Position numbers and translations under genes: made by a program. A stretch of DNA of 17,556 nt, from contig JAETOP010000081.1 in assembly GCA_021771675.1 (NCBI GenBank), forward strand, positions 1-17,556, given 5' to 3'. The DNA is from Oscillospiraceae bacterium. GTDB lineage: Bacteria > Bacillota_A > Clostridia > Oscillospirales > Oscillospiraceae. Position 1 is the first letter of the stretch. Every line of letters begins with the position of its first letter. Positions 1-7,220 of the stretch are shown piece after piece. Under the pieces are notes generated by a model. It did not search any database, was not told where the DNA came from, and saw only the letters and a list, made by a program, of their open reading frames with translations.

Positions 1-117
1 CAATACGGCGTTATCGTCACTTGCCATACATACAGATAGGCTTGCGTTCCTCTGCCTTGTCTTGCGCCAATATCCCTACGCTGCTGATTAAATCTTTTTA
101 TCAAGAATTAGTATAAT

Positions 118-861
118 TTACCGGAAAGCCTCCCAGCTTTTGCTAAGGGTGGCTTCATCCATGCCGTTTTCCAGGGTGAACCACTCAAAATTGGCGGTGA
201 AGCCCTGCCGTTCAGCCTGAAAGGCGGGGATGATGGCCTCGTATTCCTCCTGGGTGATGGGCTGGCCGTTCTGGCTGTACGTCCAGCTGGGCTCTCCGTC
301 CACGGCGACCATATCCGACTGCCCCAATGTTTCGATGGAAATTACGCCGTTGCTCAGGCTGACTGCCTGGATGAACTGGTGATACTCGGCGGCGCCGTTT
401 TTTACGTCATCATGGAATAGATAATAATAGGTTCCCTGGGCGTTGGCGGCGGGTACGCTGGCCATAATCAGCTCCGGCAGGGCTTCTCCCTCTTCCAGGG
501 GGAGGCTGCATTCTGCCAGGGCGGAGCCGGAATTGTTGACCTCATAAATTTTTCCATAGGTGAAGACGCCGGTGCCCTGGGTGGACATGGCCAGGATTTC
601 CAGCCGCCCGTTCCGGTCCAGGTCGGTAACGGCATAGTAGTAGGGGGCGCCCATATCCTCCGGCTGCTGCCACTGGTTTTGGGAATCTGCCAAAAGCTTG
701 ATTTGAGCTTCAAAATCGATGGAGGAGGTTTCCTCTGTGACAGCTGGCTGGGTGGTGACCGGGGGCTTGGTTTCCGTTACCTTGCCGGGAAGGGCGCAGC
801 CGGAGAGCAGGCAGGCGCAGAGGGCGGTGGAAATGAGTGCTGTATATATTTTATTATTCAT
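118..861 (-). CDS. Secreted lipoprotein with a DxDxNGxxE loop, function unknown
   Basis: A 247-residue protein predicted to be exported and lipid-anchored on the outer face of the membrane. The start at 861 is chosen because a perfect AGGAGG lies at 870-875 and because it opens directly with a lipoprotein signal: MNNK, a hydrophobic stretch at about residues 5-19, and lipobox LLSGC with the lipidated Cys at residue 22. A longer in-frame start at 927 exists but would lie about at the mRNA start. Residues 30-47 are a Pro/Thr/Glu-rich linker. At 80-88 the motif DLDRNGRLE resembles the calcium-binding loops seen in many clostridial lipoproteins (YxxxDxDxNGxxE). The rest has no motif I recognise. 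It is monocistronic, divergent from the sugar-nucleotide operon, and has its own strong promoter. The lipoprotein call is firm; the role is unknown. Confidence 0.85.
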   Translation of the reverse strand: MNNKIYTALISTALCACLLSGCALPGKVTETKPPVTTQPAVTEETSSIDFEAQIKLLADSQNQWQQPEDMGAPYYYAVTDLDRNGRLEILAMSTQGTGVFTYGKIYEVNNSGSALAECSLPLEEGEALPELIMASVPAANAQGTYYYLFHDDVKNGAAEYHQFIQAVSLSNGVISIETLGQSDMVAVDGEPSWTYSQNGQPITQEEYEAIIPAFQAERQGFTANFEWFTLENGMDEATLSKSWEAFR

Positions 862-931
862 AAGAGTTCCTCCTGATTTTCGGGGCAAAATAGAAAAAGA
901 ACAGTCCATCCATAGACCGCCCAACAATATT

Positions 932-960
932 ATTATACCACAATACCGTCATGCCGTCAA
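932..960 (-). promoter_or_regulatory. Sigma-A promoter of the lipoprotein gene
   Basis: On the minus strand, TTGACG (955-960) and TATAAT (932-937) are separated by exactly 17 bases. Predicted transcription start is near 925, giving a leader of about 60 bases before the AGGAGG and the ATG at 861. Confidence 0.85.
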
Positions 961-962
961 TC

Positions 963-982
963 CAAACCTTCCGGAAGGTTTG
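963..982. repeat. 20-bp perfect palindrome beside a promoter, possible operator
   Basis: CAAACCTTCC followed immediately by its exact reverse complement GGAAGGTTTG. It ends two bases upstream of the -35 of the lipoprotein promoter, so it sits at roughly -38 to -57 of that promoter. This is a usual place for a dimeric activator or repressor. No regulator gene is adjacent, so the binding partner is unknown. Confidence 0.6.
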
Positions 983-1035
983 AAATTCTCCCAGCTGCAT
1001 GAAAAATATGAAACATATCTGGTGAATCTTCCATC

Positions 1036-1064
1036 TTGCAAAAGGGCAGTTTTGCCGCTATTAT
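1036..1064 (+). promoter_or_regulatory. Sigma-A promoter P1 of a short leader transcript
   Basis: TTGCAA (1036-1041), a 17-base spacer, then TATTAT (1059-1064). Predicted start is near 1071. The transcript would meet the terminator at 1161-1202 after about 130 bases, before the main operon promoter. Confidence 0.65.
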
Positions 1065-1070
1065 AAAGAT

Positions 1071-1202
1071 ACAGAAAAGGAGTGAGTCCAATGATCATGT
1101 AAGCTCCCAAACCGAAGAAAGAGAGGTCAAATCGACGATGCTGGATATTAAAAGTGAATAACAGCCCTCGGTGTTCAGACGGAGCATCGGGGGCTGTTTT
1201 TT
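1071..1202 (+). ncRNA. Putative leader/attenuator RNA with two tiny ORFs
   Basis: The region between P1 and the terminator could make a free RNA of about 130 nt. It holds a well-placed AAAGGAG before ATG ATC ATG TAA (1091-1102, MIM), and a seven-codon ORF, MLDIKSE, at 1138-1161. The TAA of the second ORF overlaps the first base of the terminator stem, the geometry expected if a translating ribosome affects folding. The bases ACCGA near 1120 could pair weakly with TCGGT in the 5' arm of the terminator, but this antiterminator is short. It matches no riboswitch class I recognise. Alternatives are a terminated small RNA or the decayed end of an older gene. Confidence 0.35.
1161..1202 (+). terminator. 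Intrinsic terminator upstream of the gmd operon
   Basis: A 13-bp stem (1161-1173 with 1185-1197, two G-U pairs), an 11-base loop and a run of six T (1197-1202). It ends transcripts from P1 and lies before promoter P2, so it may insulate the operon or act as an attenuator for read-through. Confidence 0.85.
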
Positions 1203-1242
1203 GCCTGTGGAGGGGAATTGCGCAATCCTCTTCATACCGCTA

Positions 1243-1271
1243 TTGAAAAATGCCGGAATTTGCGGTATACT
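1243..1271 (+). promoter_or_regulatory. Sigma-A promoter P2 of the GDP-sugar operon
   Basis: TTGAAA (1243-1248), a 17-base spacer and TATACT (1266-1271). Predicted start near 1278, about 56 bases before the gmd ATG. It is the only strong promoter I see for the nine genes that follow. Confidence 0.85.
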
Positions 1272-1285
1272 GAACACATCATCGT

Positions 1286-1313
1286 TCCCGGCGCTGTATC
1301 CTGACCGCCGGGA
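1286..1313 (+). promoter_or_regulatory. 5'-UTR hairpin near the operon mRNA start
   Basis: TCCCGGCG (1286-1293) pairs perfectly with CGCCGGGA (1306-1313) around a 12-base loop, 8-10 bases after the predicted start. No T-run follows, so it is not a terminator. It could protect the mRNA 5' end or be a protein-binding site. The gmd ribosome binding site (GGAGG, 1322-1326) is left unpaired. Confidence 0.5.
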
Positions 1314-1333
1314 CAGAACACGGAGGAAATAGC

Positions 1334-2425
1334 ATGGGCAAGAAAGCGTTGATTACCGGCGTTACCGGTCAGGATGGTTCCTTCCTGGCGGAGCTGCTGC
1401 TGGAAAAGGGATATGAGGTTTACGGCATGATCCGGAGGTCCTCTGTGGACTTTCGGGAGCGGATTGCCCATCTGGAGGGGCTGCCCCGGTTCCATCTGGT
1501 CTACGGCGACCTGGCTGACGCCGTGTCCCTTATCAAGGCAATGACCGAAGTAAAGCCCGACGAGGTGTACAACCTGGCGGCCCAGTCCCATGTCCAGGTT
1601 TCCTTCGACGTGCCGGAGTACACGGCGGATATTGTGGCCACCGGCGTCATCCGGGTGTTGGAGGCCATCCGGATTGCGGGACTGGAAGGAAGCTGCCGGA
1701 TGTACCAGGCCTCCACCTCCGAGCTCTATGGCAAGGTGGAGCAGGTGCCCCAGAATGAAATGACGCCCTTCCATCCCTTCAGCCCCTATGCCGTGGCAAA
1801 GCAGTACGGCTACTGGATTGTGAAAGAATACCGGGAGGCCTACCACATGTACTGCTGCTCCGGCATCCTGTTCAACCACGAGTCCGAGCGCCGGGGGGAG
1901 ACCTTTGTCACCCGGAAGATCACCCTGGCCGCTGCCAGAATCAAGCAGGGCAAGCAGGATAAGCTGATTCTGGGCAATCTCTCCGCCCTGCGGGATTGGG
2001 GCTATGCCCGGGACTATGTGGAGTGCATGTGGCTCATGCTCCAGCAGGAGAAGCCGGAGGATTATGTGATCGCCACCGGGGAGCAGCACAGCGTCCGGGA
2101 ATTCTGCACGCTGGCCTTCCGGTATGTGGGCATCGAGCTGGAATTCCAGGGCCAGGGAGAGGACGAGAAGGGCATCGACAAGGCCACGGGCCGGGTAATC
2201 ATTGAGGTATCCCCGGTATTCTACCGTCCTACGGATGTGGTAAACCTGTGGGGTGATCCCTCCAAGGCAAAGAAGGAGCTGGGCTGGAATCCCACCAAAA
2301 CCAGCTTCCAGGAGCTGGTGCGGATTATGGTGGAGCACGACATGAACCAGGTGGCCCGGGAGCGGCTGGAGGAGCAGGTGAACCTGTACAAAATCGAGGC
2401 CCTGGAAAAGGGCGTCATCGAATAA
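1334..2425 (+). CDS. gmd: GDP-mannose 4,6-dehydratase
   Basis: Converts GDP-D-mannose to GDP-4-keto-6-deoxy-D-mannose in the cytoplasm, the common precursor of GDP-linked 6-deoxysugars. The 363-residue length is normal for the family. It is an extended short-chain dehydrogenase: NADP-binding TGVTGQDG at 8-15, the GMIRRSS segment at 31-37, catalytic STSELYG around 127-133 (Thr128, Glu130), and the Tyr152-x3-Lys156 pair in [22 protein letters not shown] (180-195) is a characteristic GMD substrate-site segment. Start supported by CGGAGG at 1321-1326. It is the first gene of the operon, and the next gene starts 16 bases after its stop. Its product is the expected substrate of the two genes that follow. 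Confidence 0.96.
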   Translation: MGKKALITGVTGQDGSFLAELLLEKGYEVYGMIRRSSVDFRERIAHLEGLPRFHLVYGDLADAVSLIKAMTEVKPDEVYNLAAQSHVQVSFDVPEYTADIVATGVIRVLEAIRIAGLEGSCRMYQASTSELYGKVEQVPQNEMTPFHPFSPYAVAKQYGYWIVKEYREAYHMYCCSGILFNHESERRGETFVTRKITLAAARIKQGKQDKLILGNLSALRDWGYARDYVECMWLMLQQEKPEDYVIATGEQHSVREFCTLAFRYVGIELEFQGQGEDEKGIDKATGRVIIEVSPVFYRPTDVVNLWGDPSKAKKELGWNPTKTSFQELVRIMVEHDMNQVARERLEEQVNLYKIEALEKGVIE

Positions 2426-2441
2426 TCGAGAGGATCGGGAA

Positions 2442-3641
2442 ATGGATAAAATCGGCGTCGGTTACGCATCGGTAACGGATATTGAGAAAAAATATGTGAT
2501 GGATGCGCTGGACAATGAGCGGCTGTCCCAGGGAAAATATGTGAACAGATTTGAGCGGGAATTCGCCCAGGCCCATGGGAAGAAATACGGCGTGATGTGC
2601 AACAGCGGCACCTCTGCGCTGCACCTGGCCCTGGAAACCCTGAAGGAGACAGAGGGGTGGGACGGGAATACAGAGATTTTGGTCCCCGCCATCACCTTTA
2701 TCGCCACCTCCAACGCTTGCCTCCACGCAGGGTTCAAGGTGGTCTTCGTGGATGTGGAGAAGGATACCTATAACATGGACCCGGTCGATTTGGAGCGGCG
2801 GATTACAGAGCGCACCAAGTGTGTTATTCCGGTGCACACCTTCGGAATGCCCTGTAGGATGAAGGAGATTATGGCCATTGCGAAAAAACACGGCCTTCGG
2901 GTGATCGAGGACTGCGCTGAGGCACATTTCGCCAGGGTGGACGGGGAAACTGTGGGCAGCTTCGGGGACATCACCTGTTTCAGTACCTATGTGGCCCACA
3001 CCATTACCACCGGCGTGGGGGGTGTGGTGTGCACCAGTGACCGGCAATACATGGAGATTCTCCGCTCTCTGGTTGCCCACGGCCGGGCCTGCACCTGCGA
3101 GCGGTGCATCGCCTCCGACGGAAAGAACGTCTGCCCCAAGAGAATGCAGACGGATTTGGACCGCCGGTTCTGCTTCGAGCGCATCGGCTACAGCTACCGG
3201 GTGGGGGAGATCGAGGGCGCTCTGGGCCTGGCCCAGCTGGAGCGGAAGGACGAGATCATGGGTAAGCGCCACGAAAACGCCAAATATCTCATCCAGGGAC
3301 TGGAGCCCTACGAGGACTTGATTCAGCTGCCCCGGCACCCGGAGAATGTGGAGCACACCTATATGATGTTCCCCATTGTCATCAAAGAGGGCGCCGGTAT
3401 CCGGCAGAAGGATTTCGTGCTGTATCTGGAAAAGCAGAATATCGAAACCAGGCCCATGCTGCCCCTGCTGAATCAGCCCATCTACCGCAAGCTCTTCGGC
3501 GACCTGGAGCCCCAGTATCCCAATGCCGCCTACATCGACCACAATGGCTTTTATGTGGGCTGCCACCACGGCCTGGGCCGGGAGCAGCTGGATTATATCA
3601 TCAGCAGTATCGGCAGTTTCCTGGAACCCTATCGGAAGTGA
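2442..3641 (+). CDS. DegT-fold sugar 3-dehydratase-like enzyme (His replaces PLP Lys; E1/RfbH-like Cys cluster)
   Basis: A 399-residue DegT/DnrJ/EryC1-fold protein that binds PLP/PMP, with Asp157 in EDCAEAH as the pyridine-nitrogen ligand. Where aminotransferases carry the Schiff-base Lys (FxxNKxITTGEGG), this protein has His186 (STYVAHTITTGVGG). His at this site marks the 3-deoxygenating members: ColD (GDP-4-keto-6-deoxymannose 3-dehydratase) and E1/RfbH (CDP-4-keto-6-deoxyglucose 3-dehydrase). Residues 217-231 read CTCERC...C: Cys217-x-Cys219-x2-Cys222-x8-Cys231. This matches in position the GRDCxC...C segment that holds the [2Fe-2S] cluster in E1, plus about four inserted residues. Cys158 may be the fourth ligand. 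IGYSYRVGEIEGALGLAQLER (248-268) resembles the E1 segment. Because it follows gmd, a GDP sugar is the likely substrate. Automatic annotation as an aminotransferase would probably be wrong. No E1 reductase partner (E3) is nearby. Confidence 0.8.
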   Translation: MDKIGVGYASVTDIEKKYVMDALDNERLSQGKYVNRFEREFAQAHGKKYGVMCNSGTSALHLALETLKETEGWDGNTEILVPAITFIATSNACLHAGFKVVFVDVEKDTYNMDPVDLERRITERTKCVIPVHTFGMPCRMKEIMAIAKKHGLRVIEDCAEAHFARVDGETVGSFGDITCFSTYVAHTITTGVGGVVCTSDRQYMEILRSLVAHGRACTCERCIASDGKNVCPKRMQTDLDRRFCFERIGYSYRVGEIEGALGLAQLERKDEIMGKRHENAKYLIQGLEPYEDLIQLPRHPENVEHTYMMFPIVIKEGAGIRQKDFVLYLEKQNIETRPMLPLLNQPIYRKLFGDLEPQYPNAAYIDHNGFYVGCHHGLGREQLDYIISSIGSFLEPYRK

Positions 3642-3647
3642 GGCAGT

Positions 3648-4586
3648 ATGGAAAAGCACTCGAAAATCTATGTGGCGGGACACACCGGCCTGGTGGGCAG
3701 CGCCTTTGTGCGGTGTCTGCGGGAGAAGGGGTATGAAAACCTGATTCTCAGAACCCACCGGGAGCTGGATTTGCTGAACCAGCAGGCGGTGGAAGATTTC
3801 TTCCGGGAGGAAAAGCCGGAGTATGTCATCGACGCCGCCGCCAAGGTGGGGGGCATCCGGGCGAACGCCGAGGCTCCGGCGGATTTCTTTTATGAGAATA
3901 TGCAGATGGAGCAGAACCTCATCTGGTCTGCCTTTCGCAGCGGCGTGAATAAATTTCTGTTCCTGGGCAGCGCCTGTATGTACCCCAGGGAGTGCCCCCA
4001 GCCCATGAAGGAGGAAATGCTCCTCACAGGTCTGCCAGAGTATACCAACGAGGGCTACGCCCTGGCGAAAATCGGGGGGCAGCGGCTGTGCGCCTATCTG
4101 CGGCGGCAGTACGGTGCGGATTTCATCACCGCCATACCCGCCAACGCCTATGGCATCGGGGATAATTTCCACCCCCAGCACAGCCATGTGATTCCCGCTC
4201 TGCTGCTGAAATACCGGCAGGCCAAGATTTCCGGCGCTCCCAGTGTGACTCTCTGGGGCACGGGGAAGGCCCTGCGGGAATTCATCGATACGGACGACTT
4301 GGCGGACGCCGGAATTTTCCTGCTGAACCACTACTCCGGGGAGGAGCCGGTGAACATCGGCACCGGGGAGGAGGTATCTATTCTGGAGCTTTCTCAGATG
4401 ATTCGCAGAGTCACTGGCTACGAAGGAAGTATTGTTACCGACCCCACCAAGCCCGATGGGATGATGCGGCGGCTGTGTGACAGCGGAAAAATTCATGAGC
4501 TGGGCTGGCGCTCCCGGGTGAGATTGGAAGAGGGAATTCGCAAGCTCTACCGGTGGTATCTGGACAGTCAAGAGGAAGGGGTGTAG
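3648..4586 (+). CDS. fcl: GDP-L-fucose synthase family epimerase/reductase
   Basis: A 312-residue short-chain dehydrogenase of the GDP-L-fucose synthase family, which epimerises and then reduces GDP-4-keto-6-deoxymannose using NADPH. It shows the nucleotide-binding AGHTGLVGS (10-18), AAKVGGI (64-70), Ser108 and Cys110 in GSACMYP, Tyr137 and Lys141 in GYALAK, and His180 in SHVIPALL, matching the family's catalytic set. WGTGKALREFIDTDDLADA (203-221) is also typical. Differences from standard fucose synthases include GSACMYP instead of GSSCIYP and NAYG instead of NLYG. ColC, which makes GDP-L-colitose from the 3-deoxy intermediate, belongs to the same family. With a 3-dehydratase-like gene six bases upstream, a ColC-like role is as plausible as a fucose role; sequence alone cannot decide. 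Confidence 0.85.
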   Translation: MEKHSKIYVAGHTGLVGSAFVRCLREKGYENLILRTHRELDLLNQQAVEDFFREEKPEYVIDAAAKVGGIRANAEAPADFFYENMQMEQNLIWSAFRSGVNKFLFLGSACMYPRECPQPMKEEMLLTGLPEYTNEGYALAKIGGQRLCAYLRRQYGADFITAIPANAYGIGDNFHPQHSHVIPALLLKYRQAKISGAPSVTLWGTGKALREFIDTDDLADAGIFLLNHYSGEEPVNIGTGEEVSILELSQMIRRVTGYEGSIVTDPTKPDGMMRRLCDSGKIHELGWRSRVRLEEGIRKLYRWYLDSQEEGV

Positions 4587-4592
4587 AAGACC

Positions 4593-5429
4593 ATGCTTTC
4601 AACCGTGAAGCAGCTGAGCCTGGCGGCCCTGGAAATCAAAAAGGAGCTGCTGACCCTCTGCGCCGAGAAGAGCATCCACATCGGCGGCGACCTGTCGGTG
4701 GCGGATGTGATGACGGTGCTGTGGCAGTATCAGATGAAGTATAATCCCCTGAACCCCGAGGACCCGGGCCGGGATCGGTTTATCCTGTCCAAGGGCCATG
4801 CGGCGGCGGTGACCAGCTTGAACCAGGCGGCCATTGGCTGCTTCCGCAAGGAGGACTTCTTTCGGGAGTACGCCACCAACGGCGGCCGGTTTTCCATGCA
4901 CTCGTGCAAGCTGGTGAACCCCTTTGTGGAGGTGTCCACCGGGAGCCTGGGCCACGGGCTGTCCATCGGCGCCGGCATCGCCGCAGGTCTGCGGCGGAAG
5001 GGAAATGCCCAAAACCGGGTGTACGTGGTGATGGGAGACGGGGAGCAGGGCGAGGGCTCCGTCTGGGAGGCGGCCATGCACGCCGCCCACTATCGGCTGG
5101 GCAATCTGGTGGCCATCGTGGACTGCAACGGCCTGGAGGCCGACGGCCCGGTGGCGGAGCTGACGGGCCTGGACGACATTGGGGAAAAATACCGCGCCTT
5201 CGGCTGGCGGGTGGTGGACATCGATGGCCACAGCATCCCGGAAATCAAGGGGGCATTTGACGGCCTGGGCGCTCCGGAGTCGGAAAAGCCCACGGCTATC
5301 ATTGCCCACACCGTGAAGGGCAACGGGGTCAGCTTTATGGAAAACGATGTGAACTGGCACGCCGGGAGAATGACGGCGGAGCAGTATGAGCAGGCCATGA
5401 AGGAAATTCAGGAAAAGGCGGCGCTGTGA
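4593..5429 (+). CDS. Transketolase-like enzyme, N-terminal (ThDP-binding) subunit
   Basis: The 278-residue pyrophosphate-binding half of a split transketolase-type enzyme, which moves two-carbon ketol units using thiamine diphosphate. Visible are SIHIGGDLS (27-35), the KGHA His69, STGSLGHGLS (116-125), and the ThDP/metal motif from GDGEQGEG (148-155) to Asn179 in VDCNG. A late His lies in VNWHAGR. Together with the next gene it gives a length close to a full transketolase. The start follows the previous stop by six bases, with a GAGGAAGGGG ribosome site inside the preceding gene. Split transketolases are common in Clostridia as central-metabolism enzymes. The placement inside a GDP-sugar operon suggests a dedicated role, perhaps adding a two-carbon branch to a keto sugar; that is inference. 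Confidence 0.9.
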   Translation: MLSTVKQLSLAALEIKKELLTLCAEKSIHIGGDLSVADVMTVLWQYQMKYNPLNPEDPGRDRFILSKGHAAAVTSLNQAAIGCFRKEDFFREYATNGGRFSMHSCKLVNPFVEVSTGSLGHGLSIGAGIAAGLRRKGNAQNRVYVVMGDGEQGEGSVWEAAMHAAHYRLGNLVAIVDCNGLEADGPVAELTGLDDIGEKYRAFGWRVVDIDGHSIPEIKGAFDGLGAPESEKPTAIIAHTVKGNGVSFMENDVNWHAGRMTAEQYEQAMKEIQEKAAL

Positions 5430-6382
5430 TGGAAAAGAAAAAACGATGGGTGCGGGAGGTTCTGGGCAACTATATGGTGGAGCTGGCCCAGCAGGATGAC
5501 CGGGTGGTGGCAGTTTCGGCGGATTTGTTCCGCTCCTGCCGGATGGAGCGCTTTATGGAGCGCTACCCGGACCGGCTGTACAACACCGGCATCGCCGAGC
5601 AGAATATGGTGGGCTTCGCCGCCGGGCTTTGCCGGGAGGGCTTCAAACCCTATGCCTTTTCCATGGCCTCCTTTGTGTCCATGCGTGCCTGTGAGCAGTG
5701 CCGCACGGATATCGCCTATGCCAACGCCGATGCAGTGCTGGTGGGGGTGTATGCGGGGGTTTCCGGGGGACTGTCCGGGGCCACCCATTGGAGCATCGAG
5801 GACTGCGCCATTTTTTCCGCCTTTCCCAATATGACGGTGCTGGAGCCCAGCGACGGCGTCCAGGCCCAGAAGATGCTCCGGGCCACCCTGAACCACAAGG
5901 GGCCGGTGTACATCCGGGTCAGCGTGGTGCCCTCGGCGGACATCTACCCGCCGGATTATGAATACGAAATTGGGAAGGCCTCCGTCCCCAGACCCGGCAC
6001 TGACGGGGCCATCCTCTGCTCCGGGGTGCTGGTGCAGTACGCCCTGGAAGCCGCCGAGGAGATTGCCCGGGAGACGGGAAAGCAGGTTCGGGTGGTGGAC
6101 ATGCACACCATCAAGCCGGTGGACGTTCAGGCCATCCGGGCGGCGGCGAAAACCGGCTGCATCCTGGCCGCCCAGGATCACAACATCATCGGCGGCCTGG
6201 GGTATCAGGCTGCGGCGGTGATCGCCCGGGAGGGGCTGAGAACCAAATTTGCCATGGCGGGGATCGACGACCGGTTCGTGCCCATGGCCAGGCCCGATTA
6301 CCTGTATGCCCAGTTTGGAATTGACAAAGCGGGACTGAAAAAGAAAATTCTGGAACTGATGGAGGAGGCTTCCCATGATTGA
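5429..6382 (+). CDS. Transketolase-like enzyme, C-terminal (pyrimidine-binding) subunit
   Basis: A 317-residue partner of the preceding subunit. It contains the pyrimidine-binding domain, with the catalytic Glu57 in YNTGIAEQNMVG and the THWSIED segment (about 126-132), and then the C-terminal transketolase domain, with VRVVDMHTIKPVD and the HNIIGGLG segment near the end. The ATG at 5429 shares one base with the TGA of the N-terminal subunit (TGATG), a sign of translational coupling and equal synthesis of the two chains. A GTG three bases upstream could also serve as the start. All expected catalytic features appear present, so the pair should be active. The acceptor substrate cannot be read from the sequence. 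Confidence 0.9.
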   Translation: MEKKKRWVREVLGNYMVELAQQDDRVVAVSADLFRSCRMERFMERYPDRLYNTGIAEQNMVGFAAGLCREGFKPYAFSMASFVSMRACEQCRTDIAYANADAVLVGVYAGVSGGLSGATHWSIEDCAIFSAFPNMTVLEPSDGVQAQKMLRATLNHKGPVYIRVSVVPSADIYPPDYEYEIGKASVPRPGTDGAILCSGVLVQYALEAAEEIARETGKQVRVVDMHTIKPVDVQAIRAAAKTGCILAAQDHNIIGGLGYQAAAVIAREGLRTKFAMAGIDDRFVPMARPDYLYAQFGIDKAGLKKKILELMEEASHD

Positions 6383-7208
6383 TCAGTGGCCCTATGGAAT
6401 CGGTCTGGGCACGGCGGAGCTGGACAAACAGCAGCCGGAAAAAATGGCGGAGCTTTTGGAGCAGGCGATTCTCCGGGGCTACCGGTTCCTGGACACCGCC
6501 TACAGCTACGGCACGGAGGAGATCGTGGGCAGGGCGCTGAAGGCAGCGTTTAACCGGGGGATTCCCCGGGAGGCGCTGTTCATCCAGACCAAGTTCTATC
6601 CCGTGATGCCCTATGACGGCGACAGTGTGGAGCCCCAGCTCCGGGAGAGCCTGGAAAAGCTGGGCGTTGACTATGTGGACGGCTATCTCATCCATCAGCC
6701 GGTGCCCCGGTATTCGGAGCTGGATTACGCCGGGCGGAACCGGTCGGTCTGGCAGAAAATGGAGCAGCTGCGCCGGGCAGGGACGGTTCGGCACATCGGC
6801 GTGTCCAATTTCCTGGAGCGGCACATTTTGCAGCTGCCCGGGGAGCCGGAGATCAACCAGCTGGAGATCAATCCCCAGTTCCAGCAGCGGGGCCTGGCGG
6901 ACTTCTGCCGGGAGCGGGGGATGCAGGTTCAGGGCTGGGGCTCTCTGTCTGTGACAGAGGAGCCGGTGAAAGCGGTTTTGAGCAGGGTGGGGCAGAGCCA
7001 CGGGGTATCGGCGGCCCAGGCGGCCCTGAAATGGAATCTGCAAATGGGCAATGTGCCCATCTGCTCTTCCCGGAACCTGAGCCATCTGACTCAGAACCGG
7101 GAGCTGGATTTCCAGCTGACAGAAGAGGAGCTGGAAACCATCCGCCAGTGCAACAGCGCCGACGCCCACCGGAAAACCTGGTGGTATCCCAGACAGCAGA
7201 TGTATTAG
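6375..7208 (+). CDS. Aldo/keto reductase
   Basis: A 277-residue NADPH-dependent aldo/keto reductase of the diketogulonate-reductase-like group, a cytoplasmic enzyme that reduces carbonyls to alcohols. The catalytic tetrad is visible: Asp40 and Tyr45 in FLDTAYSYGTE, Lys73 in IQTKFY, and His107 in LIHQP. RHIGVSNF and the ICSSRNLSHLTQN segment (cofactor phosphate site) are typical. The gene overlaps the transketolase C subunit by eight bases and uses a GGAGG ribosome site inside it, so it is part of the same operon. The tight coupling suggests that it reduces a carbonyl made by the transketolase-like pair or an upstream enzyme, as YerF reduces the side-chain ketone in yersiniose synthesis. The substrate is not known. 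Confidence 0.9.
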   Translation: MIDQWPYGIGLGTAELDKQQPEKMAELLEQAILRGYRFLDTAYSYGTEEIVGRALKAAFNRGIPREALFIQTKFYPVMPYDGDSVEPQLRESLEKLGVDYVDGYLIHQPVPRYSELDYAGRNRSVWQKMEQLRRAGTVRHIGVSNFLERHILQLPGEPEINQLEINPQFQQRGLADFCRERGMQVQGWGSLSVTEEPVKAVLSRVGQSHGVSAAQAALKWNLQMGNVPICSSRNLSHLTQNRELDFQLTEEELETIRQCNSADAHRKTWWYPRQQMY

Positions 7209-7220
7209 GGGGCAGAGAGA

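Noticed and set aside
1232..2338. Long minus-strand open frame over gmd
   Set aside because: Shadow of gmd; it begins inside gmd and would run into the operon promoter.
2415..4571. Very long open frame on the minus strand opposite the DegT and fcl-like genes
   Set aside because: It is the antisense shadow of two GC-rich genes with clear family motifs; its translation is low-complexity, rich in His, Gly, Pro and Leu, with no domain or ribosome site.
4593..6382. Frameshifted single transketolase gene
   Set aside because: The second half has its own start with TGATG coupling, and two-subunit transketolases of these lengths are a known natural form.
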